From: Aspergillus flavus
Taxonomy: Eukaryota > Ascomycota > Eurotiomycetes > Eurotiales > Aspergillaceae
NCBI RefSeq assembly: GCF_009017415.1
Contig: NC_092408.1
Span: forward strand, 4,092,001-4,156,000
Reading direction: 5' to 3'
Length of the DNA: 64,000 nucleotides
Within the stretch, counting starts at the first letter, position 1, and each line of letters begins with the position of its first letter. The position numbers and the translations under genes were made by a program. The notes below the pieces were generated by a model, which had not been told where the DNA came from, did not search any database, and saw only the letters and a program-made list of their open reading frames with translations. Positions 1 through 11,378 of this stretch are shown piece after piece.

Positions 1-1224
1 TCGCTGTGGAAAGCGACGTAGACGTTGAAGAGCTACGGAAGTCAGAACCACTAACACATTGTGATGTATTCAGCCACAAGTTAGAGCAGACACTCTTCAC
101 GCTTGGCGGGAGAGAAGAGAGTTGCCAGCACATAGCAATGATCCATAATAGGAAATCATATTCTAGGCAAAAACGCCGTTATATCTATGTATATATAGAC
201 AAGCATAGCGTCACACGAGTCTTCTACAAAAGAGTTAGAAACCGGAACCCAATTATAATAGTCGGTAAGAGTATTAGCGTTTAGCTGAGAAGATATATGC
301 CTCTTATCCTATTATAATAGTTATAGCACTGTATTCAATCCACTAATGCTTGACCCCAGAAGGACCCTGGCAGTCGCAGACTCTAGGTAGTGACGAAAGG
401 GAACTAGTCAAAAACCATGTTCTAGCTCGCTCCCCTTCCTACCGTTGTTTTTGCGTGTGCCCGTAAGACTATTTGCAATAGCAATTATCAAAAAATTCCA
501 GGGTTGCGCTTGGGTAGCCTAATCATATAATTGGCCTCGTCATCGAGATTACCATCACGATTAACAAGGTGTCAGCCAGAAATATATCTACAAATTACAC
601 TATAAGACACCTCTAGGTATCCGGACATTTTTAGGTAGTCGAATGGCATAATTTGTTCAATACAAGGCTATGCTACCAAACGCAAAGGATGGCATGGCAT
701 TAAATGGGCTTAACAGTATGTCGGCCATGGTTTCAGCTGAAGGGTCTGCAAGGGGGTTTGCCGCGCCAGTTCACGGTAACGGCCAAAAGGAACAGAATGA
801 AGGCGAGGGAGAGCCGCATGGCTATTTGGAGTTCCTCCTGTTCGTTCAGTGGACTGTCAAGATACGTTAGTAGTTACTCAATCTGCCATCCTTGTAATGT
901 AGAGCAGAGTACTTATTAGTAGTTCTGCCCGCTTGTATTATCGTTGTCCGATAACCCTCGGTCACAACTCTCAGACAACGTCGCAGCGGCAATTACTAAA
1001 GAGTTTTGAGACTCACAATATGTCAAGGTAAACTTGGCACTTAGTCAGGTGCACATGGCTGGCGGACAAGATCTAACCAATACTATCTATACAGGGGCTA
1101 GAATCCCGGTGAAGTGGATAGAAAGGATGGAATCAAGCACGCAGAATTGGCCAATGTCATCATGCACAAAGATTATGAGTCATATAACCCACTACTGCCA
1201 TCCCTATAGCGGCAAATATAAATA
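1..1224. other. Gene-poor left edge
   Basis: I see no supported gene here. The short open frames have no recognisable domain and no consistent splice signals. The right part (about 808-960) is one copy of a dispersed repeat whose other copy lies at about 4197-4342. A shorter match links about 164-197 with about 4102-4120. The stretch may therefore be duplicated flanking DNA of the F-box gene that follows. Confidence 0.5.
808..960 (+). repeat. Dispersed repeat, copy A
   Basis: This stretch aligns by eye with 4197-4342. Shared blocks include a 'gactgtcaagata'-like segment, 'gcagagtacttattag' and 'ttctgcccgcttgtatt'. The two copies differ by scattered substitutions and small indels, so the duplication is not recent. 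Both copies are in the same orientation and bracket the F-box gene and the broken ORF at 3545-4087. No terminal inverted repeats or coding capacity were seen, so it is not called a transposon. Confidence 0.6.
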
Positions 1225-2970
1225 CTAGACCTCTTGTGGCGGCCAATAAGCAAACCTTACAATGGATTGCAAGTCCCAAGGCCCGGTAATCTCCATATCC
1301 TTGAGCTGAAACCCCCATGCCTTCGCAACACGCTCATCTGGTCGGTATTCCGGGTCTGCATCAGATTCCCACTTAGCAGTGGTAGTGTCCGAGTCACGTT
1401 TAAAATTGAATGATGTTGTTGGATTATGGTTGAGTTCAAATTCAATAGATCTTAAAAGCGGCATATGTCGTGCCGCGTAACCAAGGGAAATAAAGAAGCG
1501 ATGGAATTGTTCATCGTCGTTGGTAGATCGATCGACGCATCCACTCTCCCAATCGCAGATCTCTTCTTCCCAATCTTCTATTTTGTCTATTTGTTCTTGG
1601 TCATCGGGTGTGGGTAAGGCGAGCCATTGACCTGATTTGGCGGTTTAGTTAATATATTTGGTGGTTATTGGGGGTTTGTGGATGTTAATATTCTAGTAAT
1701 CTTCGCGGGTATGTAGATTGCAAGGTTTTGGAAATGGGAGGAGAAGTCCTACCTGAAGGAAGCCAAGGAGGCACATAATTGAACTCCATTCTTGTTAGGT
1801 TAGGCCAATTCAAAGATGCGGTAGAAGACAATGGGTGGCCAACATTATCCAAAGGCCACAGGAAATCCAGGGTTAGAGATGTGTATTCCAACTTTAGCTC
1901 TCGAAGAGAGATACTTAAGCCTTGGAGATTTATAGCAAGAGTATCGACCTCAGTAGATAAGACGTTCAAAGCGGGCAAGCTGTCTTTCCATGGGTTCTCA
2001 GATTGGTTCGTATAATGCAATACCCTTAGGCTGCGTGGAGCGTTGCTGAAAAGCTCGGATACGGCTGAGTATATGTAAGCAAGATGATCGTAGCATGGTG
2101 CATTCTTACATGAGAAACTGCAAGATACTGGGCGGAAGGAAGGAGATACAAGCACGTACCCTCACGACGGGCTTGAATATAGTCCAAATGATCCGGCCTT
2201 ACCCACTCGTCCAGGTTCAAGTAGAGTTCCGTGACAGCCGGACAGTGTTGGAAAATCTGTGCCACTGTACCGGCCCATATTTGATGATATCGATGCCTAC
2301 ACTCTCCCAGAGCATTATACGCCACCCGCTTGTTGGTAAAAGAAAGCTTGCCAACGCATGAAGCGTATGCCAGAACAGATGCATCATTATTGTGTAAGCG
2401 CGCCCGGTACGGTGGAACCGCATCGGTGCGTCCTGTTGTAAAGTCGTGTCGATAGTCCCCAGCAATACTGGAATATGAGGTATTTGGCTCCGGGGTGGGC
2501 TTTTCACCCACCCGGCGGCCCCGCAGCCCTAGGTCTAGGGAGAGACGGTGATTCTGCTCCCATAAACTAAGTTTTCTAAATATATCAATGATAGCTGTTT
2601 GAAATGCCCAGTCATTTGCCTCTCGGACGGAGTTAGCCATACTGTATTGCTCTATTGGCTCTCTTTTGCAGGTTATCCAGTCTAAGAGTTCGAATGGCAC
2701 CAGGATATCGTACCGCAGTGTCCGTATATAGGCTCGACGCATAGCGCCAGCTCCTGTTGTGAGCTTTTGTAAGTGGGCGAGAGAAATCCCTTCCTGGCCA
2801 TCATCTTTGTGAGTTTCATCACTATAGACGATTAGGTCGGAGTAGATAATTGGCTCAAAAGCTGTCTGCCATTGACGGCAAACGGTTGTATATGGAATTA
2901 AGCAAACACTATCATGATGGAGAATTCTTGCAATCTCAGATAACAATCCAAGAGGCAAATTGACTGCCAT
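1225..2970 (-). CDS. F-box-like protein, three-exon model
   Basis: The protein opens with an F-box-like segment (residues about 1-45: LPLGLLSEIARILHH, then VCRQW) and continues into a leucine-rich, LRR-like body, as in many fungal F-box proteins that recruit substrates to SCF ubiquitin ligases. Exon 1 is 2160-2970, exon 2 about 1753-2127 and exon 3 1225-1631. The exon 2/3 junction (intron 1632-1752, GT-AG) joins frames well and adds an acidic C-terminus ending in RFAYWPPQEV. The exon 1/2 junction is a problem: the frame-restoring intron is only 32 nt (2128-2159), below the usual fungal minimum. A 42-nt alternative keeps frame but stops soon after. Either the gene has a small indel there or it ends early. 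Substrate unknown. Confidence 0.6.
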
Positions 2971-3544
2971 GATTTTGGTACAGCAGTTTGACAGTGAAGA
3001 TGTCAGAGCTGTTCACGGTATATATGATTTGGTGGATTTGGTTCCCGGATGACTAATCACTGCTTAAATGGTCAGGGACTTAAAGGCCTTCCAAGGCTGT
3101 TTCAGTTTATGTTAGCTCGCCTCCAGTTCACGTGAGCATACATACCCTCGACATCAGGTAGTTGGAGCACGCAGGTAGTGCACGATTTCAATCTGTATAT
3201 GAGTTTCCCTGATGGCTTGCCCCTTGCCAGCCCGGGAACAGCGTAATTCAACATAAGACTGTTTCCTACCCACCCTCCGGCCCGAATCGGATGTAACAAT
3301 AACAAAATTTTCATCGCAGTGGACCCTAGACTCGGGTGTTCAGCGGCACAATTTTAAGTCCGATTGCCCTCTAATCACAATAGCTCGCGAGTCATGAGGC
3401 GGTGGGGACCACTCACTAGACCCCTGGCTAGCGCTCAAAGTTCGATTCTCATTCTGGCATTGTATAACTCAGGCCAAACTTACGGATGAAGCTAATCATG
3501 CATAACAGTGGTTCTCCGGGAATTTATTATACCATGAAAACAAG
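2971..3544. other. Intergenic, nothing recognised
   Basis: This is the upstream region of the F-box gene on the minus strand. A tRNA-like T-loop string near 3440 does not fold into a credible tRNA. I see no domain-bearing ORF. Confidence 0.5.
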
Positions 3545-4087
3545 ATGGGGACTTTCGAAGCAAAAGGTAATTGGGACGATATAGGAAAAGCACTCAGGTT
3601 ACCTATTCTTTGTTGGAAGTACTACTACTTTGATGAGATCAAGGAGACGCTCGTCAAGCAGGTTAACCGCATTTAGAGCAGACTGGAAGAGATAGAAAGC
3701 GTTAATATTGCAGCGAATGTCGTCGACCTTGGCACTATAACTTACGACAAGGCATACATATCTCAGGGCCTTGTGGCTGAATGGAAGGACTGGGTCCGCA
3801 GCGAGTACCAGCGTGCTGAAACGCAGGTGAAAACCTTCCTCTTGGAATGGGCTCAAAAATCGTATGATCTCAATCGGCCTGATGATCCCAATGTGAGTCT
3901 GCAGCCAGGCCAGGCGAGGCAGAAGGATCACAAAATCGTGAGGATGTTTGAAACTTATTTGGACGCGGTGCACAATCTGCAACCATGGAATAGTGACTGG
4001 GATATGCAGATAGATGATGGTGATGGTATGGATACAGGTAGTGATGGTGGTGGTAGTGATGACGGTGACGGGATGGATATAGACTAA
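3545..4087 (+). pseudogene. Broken hypothetical ORF with one in-frame stop
   Basis: From ATG 3545 a single frame runs 181 codons to the stop at 4085-4087, interrupted only by TAG at 3674-3676 (codon 44). Both halves look like one protein: before the stop is a helical stretch with ETLVKQVNRI, after it SRLEEIESVN. The C-terminus is a low-complexity Asp/Gly/Met tail. The simplest reading is one nonsense change. A normal intron cannot remove the stop: the only nearby GT-AG pair spans about 15 nt. The family is not recognised. If the gene is still used, a downstream start would give a 104-residue or shorter product. It lies between the two copies of the dispersed repeat. Confidence 0.45.
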
Positions 4088-4196
4088 GCAGGGTATAAAT
4101 TCTAGGCACGAACGCCGTATATATACTCAGATACCTATGTTCATAGATTCAAAGGGCTCAACTGAATAGGAATCCAACTAGTTTCCCCTTTTGGCA

Positions 4197-4385
4197 TAGA
4201 GAGAATCGTATGGCTACTTGGAGCCCTGCTGCTCGTTTAATGGCCTGTCAAGATAAGTTAGTAGTTGTCATTCTTGTAATGCAGAGCAGAGTACTTATTA
4301 GCAATTCTGCCCGCTTGTATTGTCATTATCTAATGACACTCGAACCTTGGAGATTTATAGCAACAGTATCGACCATAGATTAGTC
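4197..4385 (+). repeat. Dispersed repeat, copy B, fused to an F-box gene fragment
   Basis: Bases 4197-4342 match copy A (808-960). Directly after, 4343-4385 matches 1917-1959, part of exon 2 of the F-box gene, with the shared string 'ccttggagatttatagcaa'. The two matched segments are not adjacent in the left copy, so this is a rearranged mosaic and not a simple tandem copy. Confidence 0.55.
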
Positions 4386-4412
4386 TACTAAAGCCCTAAT
4401 CTACAGATTACT

Positions 4413-5226
4413 CTACCATTGGTACAGCACATATCCTACCCACTGTGCGACTACCATGACTAAAAACATAAGCGCCATTCCGGTTTTGATTATATCAAGT
4501 TGAAAGTGATAGTAACTGGCCCAGTTTGTCACGTGAGCCCACCATATAAACTCGCCCTTGTCCCTCATTGCCGAGTGAAGACCGGGCAGTCCATCAAGGC
4601 TCCTACTGTTCCATTGCATCTGGTATTCAGGCAGTTCCCCTCGATTAATTGTGTATTCAGCAAATTTGCCCAGCCTCGGGCGGTTTGTGAAACACGGCTT
4701 TGGTTCATTTGTTTCTGGATCGACAGTGAGGTCGAGCAGTGGGACTCCAAAGCCACAGGATATTTGAACCTGCGAGAGGGTCAGTCCTTGTAGATTAGTG
4801 ATGATAAACAAGCACAATAAAAACAAAACCAACCTTGAAGATATCTAGAATAATAACTGCCCTTGCTCCGACTAGAGACTTCACGCCCATTCGCTTGACG
4901 TATCCAGCATACCTCGGATCATTCCATTCAATGACCGAACCCGTGCAGAAAAGTCGCATGATTCGCGGAGTAGCATCGAATGAGCAGAACATTACGGTTG
5001 CCCGTCCATTCTCGCGCAGGTGGCAGATAGTCTCACATCCGGATCCGGTTGAGTCGACATATGCCACTTTGCTGGGGCTCAGAACGGCAAAGGATGAGTC
5101 GGGGAGGCCTTTGGGGGATACATTAATATGACGACCTCGGTAGGGGGCAGATGAGACGAAGAAGAGAGGTTGGCGGAGGGCCCAGTCACGGAGGTTGTCG
5201 GAGAGCGATTCGTAGAAAATTGGCAT
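4413..5226 (-). CDS. ustO: UstO-like FMN-type oxidoreductase (pyridoxamine-phosphate-oxidase fold)
   Basis: Two exons, 4834-5226 and 4413-4769, are joined by a 64-nt intron and give 249 residues. The start at 5226 (MPIFYESLSDNLRDW) is preferred because this is how fungal members of the PNPOx-like split-barrel family begin. An upstream in-frame ATG at 5325 would add a lysine-rich stretch that looks untranslated. Features seen: RHINVSPKG near residue 35, a typical FMN-binding strand region, and a C-terminal hydrophobic segment (about residues 222-244) predicted to anchor it in a membrane. It is divergent from ustF1 with a 349-nt shared promoter carrying GGCGCC. Position and family match the oxidoreductase at the edge of the A. 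flavus ustiloxin cluster. Its step in the pathway is not settled. Confidence 0.72.
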
Positions 5227-5575
5227 TGCTTTTTTGAATTTTTTTTCTTTTGTTTTCTTGGTGTATAAAGCTCCAAGGATAGCAATCAATTTTGCTACGT
5301 TGCGTAGAGGAATGAGATTCCCCACGTGACAATCAAGGGATGCAACGAAGCGCCTATTTTCTTGGGACGAGGCGCCACGAAGTAATGTCGGGGATTGTAA
5401 ACACCGTCACAAGTGTGAGCTGTATAATGTAGAACTTGATAATCATACAGCGGTTACATATCGCGAATCGCGAAGCGCTATCTAAGCGCGAATGATAATG
5501 GTCCCAAAATCGAAATATAGGAACAACTACTCCAACTGTCATGGACTGCAACAGCAGGGGTAGAAGCGCAATGCA
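5227..5575. promoter_or_regulatory. Divergent promoter ustO / ustF1
   Basis: This is a 349-nt shared upstream region. It contains GGCGCC at 5371-5376 and a related GCGCC at 5350-5354, members of the motif that recurs in the cluster's promoters. A T-rich tract near 5230-5260 lies just upstream of ustO. Confidence 0.5.
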
Positions 5576-7387
5576 ATGACTGTTTCTCAGGTTCGCCGAG
5601 TGGCCGTGATCGGCGCTGGAATCAGCGGAGTTGTTTCAACAGCCCATCTTGTAGCTGCTGGATTCGAAGTCACCGTGTTCGAAAGAAACCAGCAAACAGG
5701 GGGGATTTGGTACGTATACAATGTGCCAGAATGACATACTCTCGGTTGACCTCGATAGGCTGTACGATGAACAGACACCATTGGAATGTTCTTTTCCTTC
5801 TCCTGGTCCTTCTTTAGCAGATAAGGTAGAGAAAAACGCCAGATTCGATAGAGAGAAGCTCCGACTACAGCATGCTCCTCCAGGGTAAGTGTTTCCTCTT
5901 GACCTTGGAAATGCTTTGATGGCGTGAAAAGAAACAAAGAAAGAAAGAGAAAGGGAACACAAAGGGAAACGACTGAGAAGGAGCTAATGAGAGTATTAAC
6001 AGACCATGCTACAAAAATCTCACAACAAATGTGTCCACCCCTCTCATGCGAATAAAACTTCGCGCCTGGCCAGAAAACACACCCGATTTTGTTCACCACA
6101 GTGTCGTGAATGAATATATCAGGGATATAGCACTCAGTACTGGAGTCGACGAGCGAACAATATACGGCGCTCGAGTGGAGCATGTCTATAAAGATGGTGG
6201 GAAGTGGCATGTCAATTGGTCAGTACTAGACGACAATGGCAGTATTGACGGTCTAGAAGAGAGGCGGCTGATCTCTGTAAGCCGCTACCGTGCAAAATAG
6301 GTTGCAAGCGCTCTGATTAGAGGTTTAACCTCTTTTTTAGACCTTTGACGCGGTTGTAGTCGCGTCTGGCCATTATCATTCACCTCACATTCCGGACATA
6401 CCTGGGTTATCCGAAGTAAAGAAAAGATGGCCTTCAAGGGTTATACATTCCAAGCGATATAGAACACCGGAAGTCTACAGGGACGAAGTAAGTGTTTGAT
6501 ATTCCGTGACCCATTAGATTGATTGCTATGAAATATGCTCACAGATCATCCAGAATGTTTTGATGATTGGCGGAGGAGTATCATCGATGGATATATCGCG
6601 GGACCTTGGGCCATTTGCCAAAATGATATTCCAGAGCACACGAAATGGCGACGCAGATCCACCTGCTCTCATGCTTCCAGATAATGCAGTAAGAATTGGC
6701 GAGATTGATCATCTCGAACTGCTATCTGGGACTGGTGACACGCTACCAGAGGGTGATCCCTTGCCATTAATACTCTGTCTGAAGTCATCTCAACGATTAT
6801 GTAAAATTCACAAGATCATTGTTTGCACAGGGTATCAAATTGTATTCCCGTTCCTTCCAGACTATCACGACGATTCAATGCCGCTTCAGGATGCTAATGA
6901 TACTATTCTTGTTACCAACGGGACACAAGTGCATAACATTCATCGAGACATCTTTTATATCCCAGACCCGACTCTGGCTTTTGTCGGGATACCTTACTTC
7001 AATACAACATTTACCCTCTTTGAATTCCAGGCTATTGCAGTGACAGCCGTCTGGTCCCGAACTGCATGTCTACCATCAACCACCGAGATGAGACGGGAGT
7101 ACCTAGTAAAGCAAAAGCAGACCGGTGGCGGGCGCAAATTCCACTCGTTGAAGGATAAAGAAAAGGAATACGTCCGCGACCTTATGGCGTGGATAAATGA
7201 TGGTAGAAACGCACATGGGCTTGTTCCTATTGAAGGTCATACGGCGGCTTGGTTTGAAGCTATGGATAAACTGTGGGACGAGGCGAGAGCGGCGATGAAA
7301 GAAAGAAAGGAGCAACAAGAGAAGATTATCAAGCGCATTCCATTTTCGGCTGATTGTACTTCGGTCGAACTGCCACATCTTAATTAG
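5576..7387 (+). CDS. ustF1: Flavin-containing monooxygenase UstF1
   Basis: Five exons (5576-5709, 5759-5884, 6003-6276, 6341-6487, 6545-7387) join cleanly to 507 residues. The N-terminus has the FAD Rossmann motif VAVIGAGISG and the middle has a second, NADPH-binding motif MIGGGVSS, the arrangement of class B flavin monooxygenases. A 'VASGHYH' segment sits before the second fold. Exon phases, and the lengths of exons 1 and 4 (134 and 147 nt), equal those of ustF2, so the two are clear paralogues. Exon 5 could instead start at 6554, nine nt later and in frame. In the ustiloxin pathway UstF1 oxidises the cysteine-derived side chain after UstC has attached it. This gene is next to ustC, in line with that. 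Confidence 0.9.
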
Positions 7388-7593
7388 GGGATATTATCTC
7401 GAATAGTCCACGGTGTTATGCAGTTAGAGGTGTTATTATATTGACCAGTAAGAGGAGTAGCGCAACGCAACCTTGTAGGCGCGCTTGTACCGTTTAGTTT
7501 TGATTTAAAAAGAACGCCTTGCCCGTAAGTCGAGAGATAATCATACTCCCTCCACTCAACAAAAGTCAATACACACGGAAGCCCCGAGCAGGA

Positions 7594-9422
7594 ATGTCAC
7601 CGTTCATCTTTGCTGTCACATTGACCTTCGCCATCTTAGCTCTTGGTATCCTCCGACGGCGCTATTTCCACCCCCTCTCCAGGTTTCCAGGCCCTTTCCT
7701 CGGGTCTGTAACGAGTCTCTATCAGACGTACTGGCATGTCCATCCCAACAAGACGCTTCATGATACAGAGCTCCATAGAAAATACGGTACGACAATGAGA
7801 TCGAGTGGAAATCATGGAGAGTTCCACTGATATGGAACCCCAGGTCCGATTGTGAGATATAGCCCAAACGGCCTCATTGTTAATGACCCAGCCCTGCTTC
7901 CGGTCATTTATAATCGTCGCGCCAATAAGACAGATTTCTACGCTCCTGTCTTTGATACGCATTCGACATTTACCAGGAAGGACTATAGGGAACATGTCGC
8001 GTCAAGAAAGGCAATTAGCCATGCGGTAGGTTTTCTTGCTTTTTTTCGTACCGAATATTCTTACGGGTTAGTCTTGCTTATGATAATCTTCAAACAGTAT
8101 TCGGTGACGAATACTCGCTTATTCGAGCCCCAAGTTGACGGTATCCTGTCTGAGTTGATCTCCCTGTTGAGTGAATCGGCCACCGAAAAGCGATTGGTTG
8201 ATATTATGGAGTATGGGAGGTGAGCCTGAACGCGTTTTACTTCTCTTGGCTTTTGGCTTTCAATGTCAAACTCCAGATCTAACGCTAATGCACCCTATGG
8301 CTAGTTGGTTTACCTACGATGTCACTAGTCTGTTTGTATGTGGTAAACCCTTTGGGTTTGTGGAGAAGCGTACAGATGTCAAAGGCCTTATTCAGAACAA
8401 GAACAAAGTTCTTTTCATAGTCTTCATTATGACCATCCAGGAGAACCTGTCTTGGATTGTCCGCAACACGCGTTTGGGGCGGCGGTATCTCATGCCTCAT
8501 CCGACAGATCAGTCGGGTCTTGGTGTTGTCATGGCGGAGAGAGACCGCATCGTGGATGCGGTCATTGACAGCGATGGCAAGGTTAAACGCCACCTGTTGG
8601 TAAAGGGGAGTCTTTTGAGCAGCCTCATGGAGATTCTCGGTACGGAAGGCTGTCCACTCAGCTTGGTGGATGTCAAGGCTGAGATTTTCTTTGCCATGTG
8701 AGTTGTTCCTGCTCTGTCCGGACCAAATAAGACAATAACGATAAGTGAAACAGGCTAGCTGGATCCTCTGTTACCCCGAGCCAGCTCGCCCGAGTCATCT
8801 TCCATATATCGCGTAACTTCAAGGTCCAGGAGAAGCTATACGAAGAGCTTGTCGCAGCAGAACAGGACGGTCGAATCCCACCTCTATCCGCCATAATCTC
8901 GGATGAGCAGGCTCACAGACTCCCCTTTCTTTCTGCTTGTATCAGAGAGGCTCAACGATACGCTCCTACCATGTCCCAACTGCCTCGTTATGCGCCCGAG
9001 GGGACTGGGCTAGAGTTACACGAGCAGTACGTTCCCCCAGGGACAAGCGTATCTACCAGCCCATGGATCATTGGCCGAAATAAAGACCTGTACGGTGAGG
9101 ACGCAAACTCGTTCCGGCCAGAACGATGGTTAGAAGCATCTCCCGAGGAAGAAAGACGATGGGACCACTTTTCCTTTCATTTTGGATATGGAGCTCGGAA
9201 ATGTCTTGCGAATAATTTCGGCCTGATGCAGTTGTACAAAGTTGCTGCTGAGGTGTGTGCATATCCTATTCGTTGCTTGTTGCGTTATCGGGCTCATCAT
9301 GAGTGCAGGTATTTCGTCGTTTTGAAGTTAAAGTTGAAGGGTCGAACGAGGATACAGTCAGTGGAGGGCCGCCTGCGAGTGCCAGGTTTCGCTTTGATCG
9401 CAGAGCAAGATCCTGGTCATAA
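7594..9422 (+). CDS. ustC: Cytochrome P450 UstC
   Basis: Six exons (7594-7786, 7844-8025, 8098-8219, 8305-8697, 8754-9252, 9309-9422) give 500 residues, normal for a fungal P450. The N-terminus is a membrane anchor (FIFAVTLTFAILALGI) followed by FPGP, a proline-rich hinge. The I-helix reads AGSSVT, the K-helix ExxR is EAQR, and the haem loop is FGYGARKC with the cysteine ligand. All key residues are present. In ustiloxin B biosynthesis this P450 is assigned to coupling cysteine to the aromatic ring of the cyclised, methylated peptide. Only about 200 nt separate it from ustF1. The donor at the end of exon 4 (GCC AT|gtgagt) leaves the residue before the I-helix as Met-Leu-Ala-Gly. Confidence 0.9.
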
Positions 9423-10164
9423 GCATAATGGGTATATAAATATGGATCTTTTCAGGGCATGATGGATTCCAAGGGCTGATGTATTAACTCAGCCGATTGA
9501 TATTCATGATGTGTAAGAAGCTAGCCATCTATCAAGTAAAGGCTATAGAGTATCATTATATATCAAAACCCGAATGCTAGGTTCTAGATCGCCTCAAGTA
9601 AATATAATTGGAATGTAATCTTTTCTCTCATGCGACGACGGACCGGCCCTAACCACCCAGCCAGATACGATCTAGCTCCAACCAAACAGATGAACAACGA
9701 ACTTTTGCTCCATGCATGATTCTCTCTCACCATGATTCTTTTTATTTCCTCACAGGACGGACCGTATCATAGCCTCGCACCAAGTCTGAGAAGATGCAGA
9801 GTTGAATTGAGCGCCCAAAAGCCGACCCTCCATTAACAACTCGGCGCAAAGCAGGAGGCAGCAGCTATCTTCCCACACCGGCGCCAAATTGATCTTCAGC
9901 TCGCATGTCACCCTAGGCCAATGAGAACAGATAACGACACTGCTTGTCATCGCCAACCTCCGCAGCGCCAGCGTCAAAGGTCCATCCCTCCAAACGGTGG
10001 CGCCTCTTGTCTTGAATTCCATCCTACCCCGCCATCTCATGGCTATTATCCAGCTATATATGAATGGTTACTTCGTTCGTTTGTGACTACACCTCTTTGC
10101 AACATCGTATCTACATCCGTTTGTTTGTTGAAAACCCCACCGGAGCTCTTTGACAGCAGCCAAC
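9423..10164 (+). promoter_or_regulatory. ustA promoter region
   Basis: This 742-nt gap lies between ustC and ustA. It holds CGGCGCCAAA at 9879-9888, GGCGCC at 9999-10004 and several GCGCC/GCGCAAA near-matches. A TATA-like run (TATATAT, 10055-10061) lies about 105 nt before the ustA start, a good position for a strongly expressed fungal gene. The motifs are shared with the other cluster promoters. Confidence 0.6.
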
Positions 10165-10934
10165 ATGAAGCTTATTCTTACTCTACTCGTATCGGGCCTC
10201 TGTGCCCTGGCTGCCCCTGCGGCTAAGGTCAGTAAATGCTCATTGCTGCTTACTGTTCCATTCATCAAGCTTATCTGATTCAGCGTGATGGCGTCGAGGA
10301 TTACGCTATCGGCATTGATAAGCGTAACTCAGTTGAAGACTACGCTATCGGCATTGATAAGCGTAACTCAGTTGAAGACTACGCTATTGGCATCGACAAG
10401 CGCAATTCTGTCGAGGACTACGCTATCGGAATTGACAAGCGTAACTCAGTTGAAGACTACGCTATCGGAATTGATAAGCGGAACACGGTTGAGGATTATG
10501 CTATTGGCATCGACAAGCGTAACTCAGTTGAGGACTACGCTATTGGTATCGACAAGCGGAACACGGTTGAGGATTATGCTATTGGCATTGACAAGCGTAA
10601 CTCCGTTGAGGACTACGCGATTGGTATTGATAAGCGCAACTCCGTTGAAGATTATGCTATTGGCATTGATAAGCGTGGTGGCTCAGTTGAAGACTACGCT
10701 ATCGGCATCGACAAGCGCAATTCTGTGGAAGACTACGCAATTGGTATCGACAAGCGCAACTCTGTTGAGGACTACGCCATTGGTATTGACAAGCGTGGTT
10801 CAGTTGAAGACTACGCTATCGGCATTGATAAGAAGCGCGGTACTGTTGAAGACTACGCTATTGGCATCGACAAGCGTGGAGGATCAGTTGAGGATTATGC
10901 CATTGGTATCGACAAGCGCCATGGAGGGCATTAA
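10165..10934 (+). CDS. ustA: UstA, repeat-type RiPP precursor (16 YAIG cores)
   Basis: Exon 1 (10165-10227) encodes a signal peptide, MKLILTLLVSGLCALAAPAAK. A 56-nt intron (10228-10283) follows, and exon 2 runs to TAA at 10932-10934, 237 residues in all. The splice creates a Lys|Arg pair just before the first repeat. After that come 16 units of the form [N-S]-VEDYAIGIDKR, each ending in Lys-Arg for a kexin-type protease. All 16 carry the same YAIG core, which is the peptide scaffold of ustiloxin B. Linkers vary (NS, NT, GS, GGS, GT), and one unit has an extra Lys (IDKKR). The product has no enzyme function; it is cut and modified in the secretory pathway by the neighbouring oxidases. The gene lies directly between ustC and ustYb. 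Confidence 0.97.
10290..10919 (+). repeat. 16-unit tandem coding repeat inside ustA
   Basis: Units are mostly 39 nt (13 codons). First, linker-variant and Lys-insertion units differ by one or two codons. At DNA level the copies differ mostly at third positions (for example ggcattgata/ggtatcgaca), yet the peptide core never changes. Because of the periodicity a second frame also stays open across the array; it is a shadow. Confidence 0.97.
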
Positions 10935-11378
10935 GCTCGCTCAGTCTTCCGAGTATGATGCCGACATATTTGCACATACAGAACTGTTTAGCACTTGAAC
11001 AGCTTTATGCAAGTGTTTTTGAAATGTAGTGTTCGTATCAAGCTCTTTAGCACTACAGTTTTGCATGATAATGATGATGATGTTTCATTGAATGCCGTAT
11101 CCATTACTCATCTGATTGTCTTTTTAACCGGTCGAGGTAAGGCAGCAGCACCAGTAGAGAGTATTATGTTAGCAAGTATGCCCTAGAATGGAACATTGAA
11201 ACTGAGCCACGTGTTAGAGACGATGGTACGTTCCAATATAAGAAATAGCTATGTAGCGCTGATCTATATATTTGGGATTATCCAACTCAAGTGAAACACA
11301 GAAGCAAATGATATATTGCTATCATGGACATTTAACCTTTGTTCTATGTACCACTGACATACACCAATCGTTCCCTCA
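10935..11378. other. Convergent 3' region between ustA and ustYb
   Basis: This 444-nt region holds the 3' ends of two genes that point at each other. It is AT-rich, with no ORF of interest; transcript ends are expected here. Confidence 0.5.

Noticed and set aside
3385..3465. tRNA-like sequence with GTTCGATTC
   Set aside because: The A-box is wrong at key positions and no acceptor or T-stem pairing could be found.
10290..10919. CRISPR-like array
   Set aside because: The repeats are in-frame coding units without unique spacers, in a eukaryotic gene.
10285..10998. A second long open frame across the ustA repeat array
   Set aside because: It is open only because the DNA repeat has a period divisible by three. 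Its product is a Ser/Thr/Leu repeat with no leader logic, and it lacks the splice-supported start.
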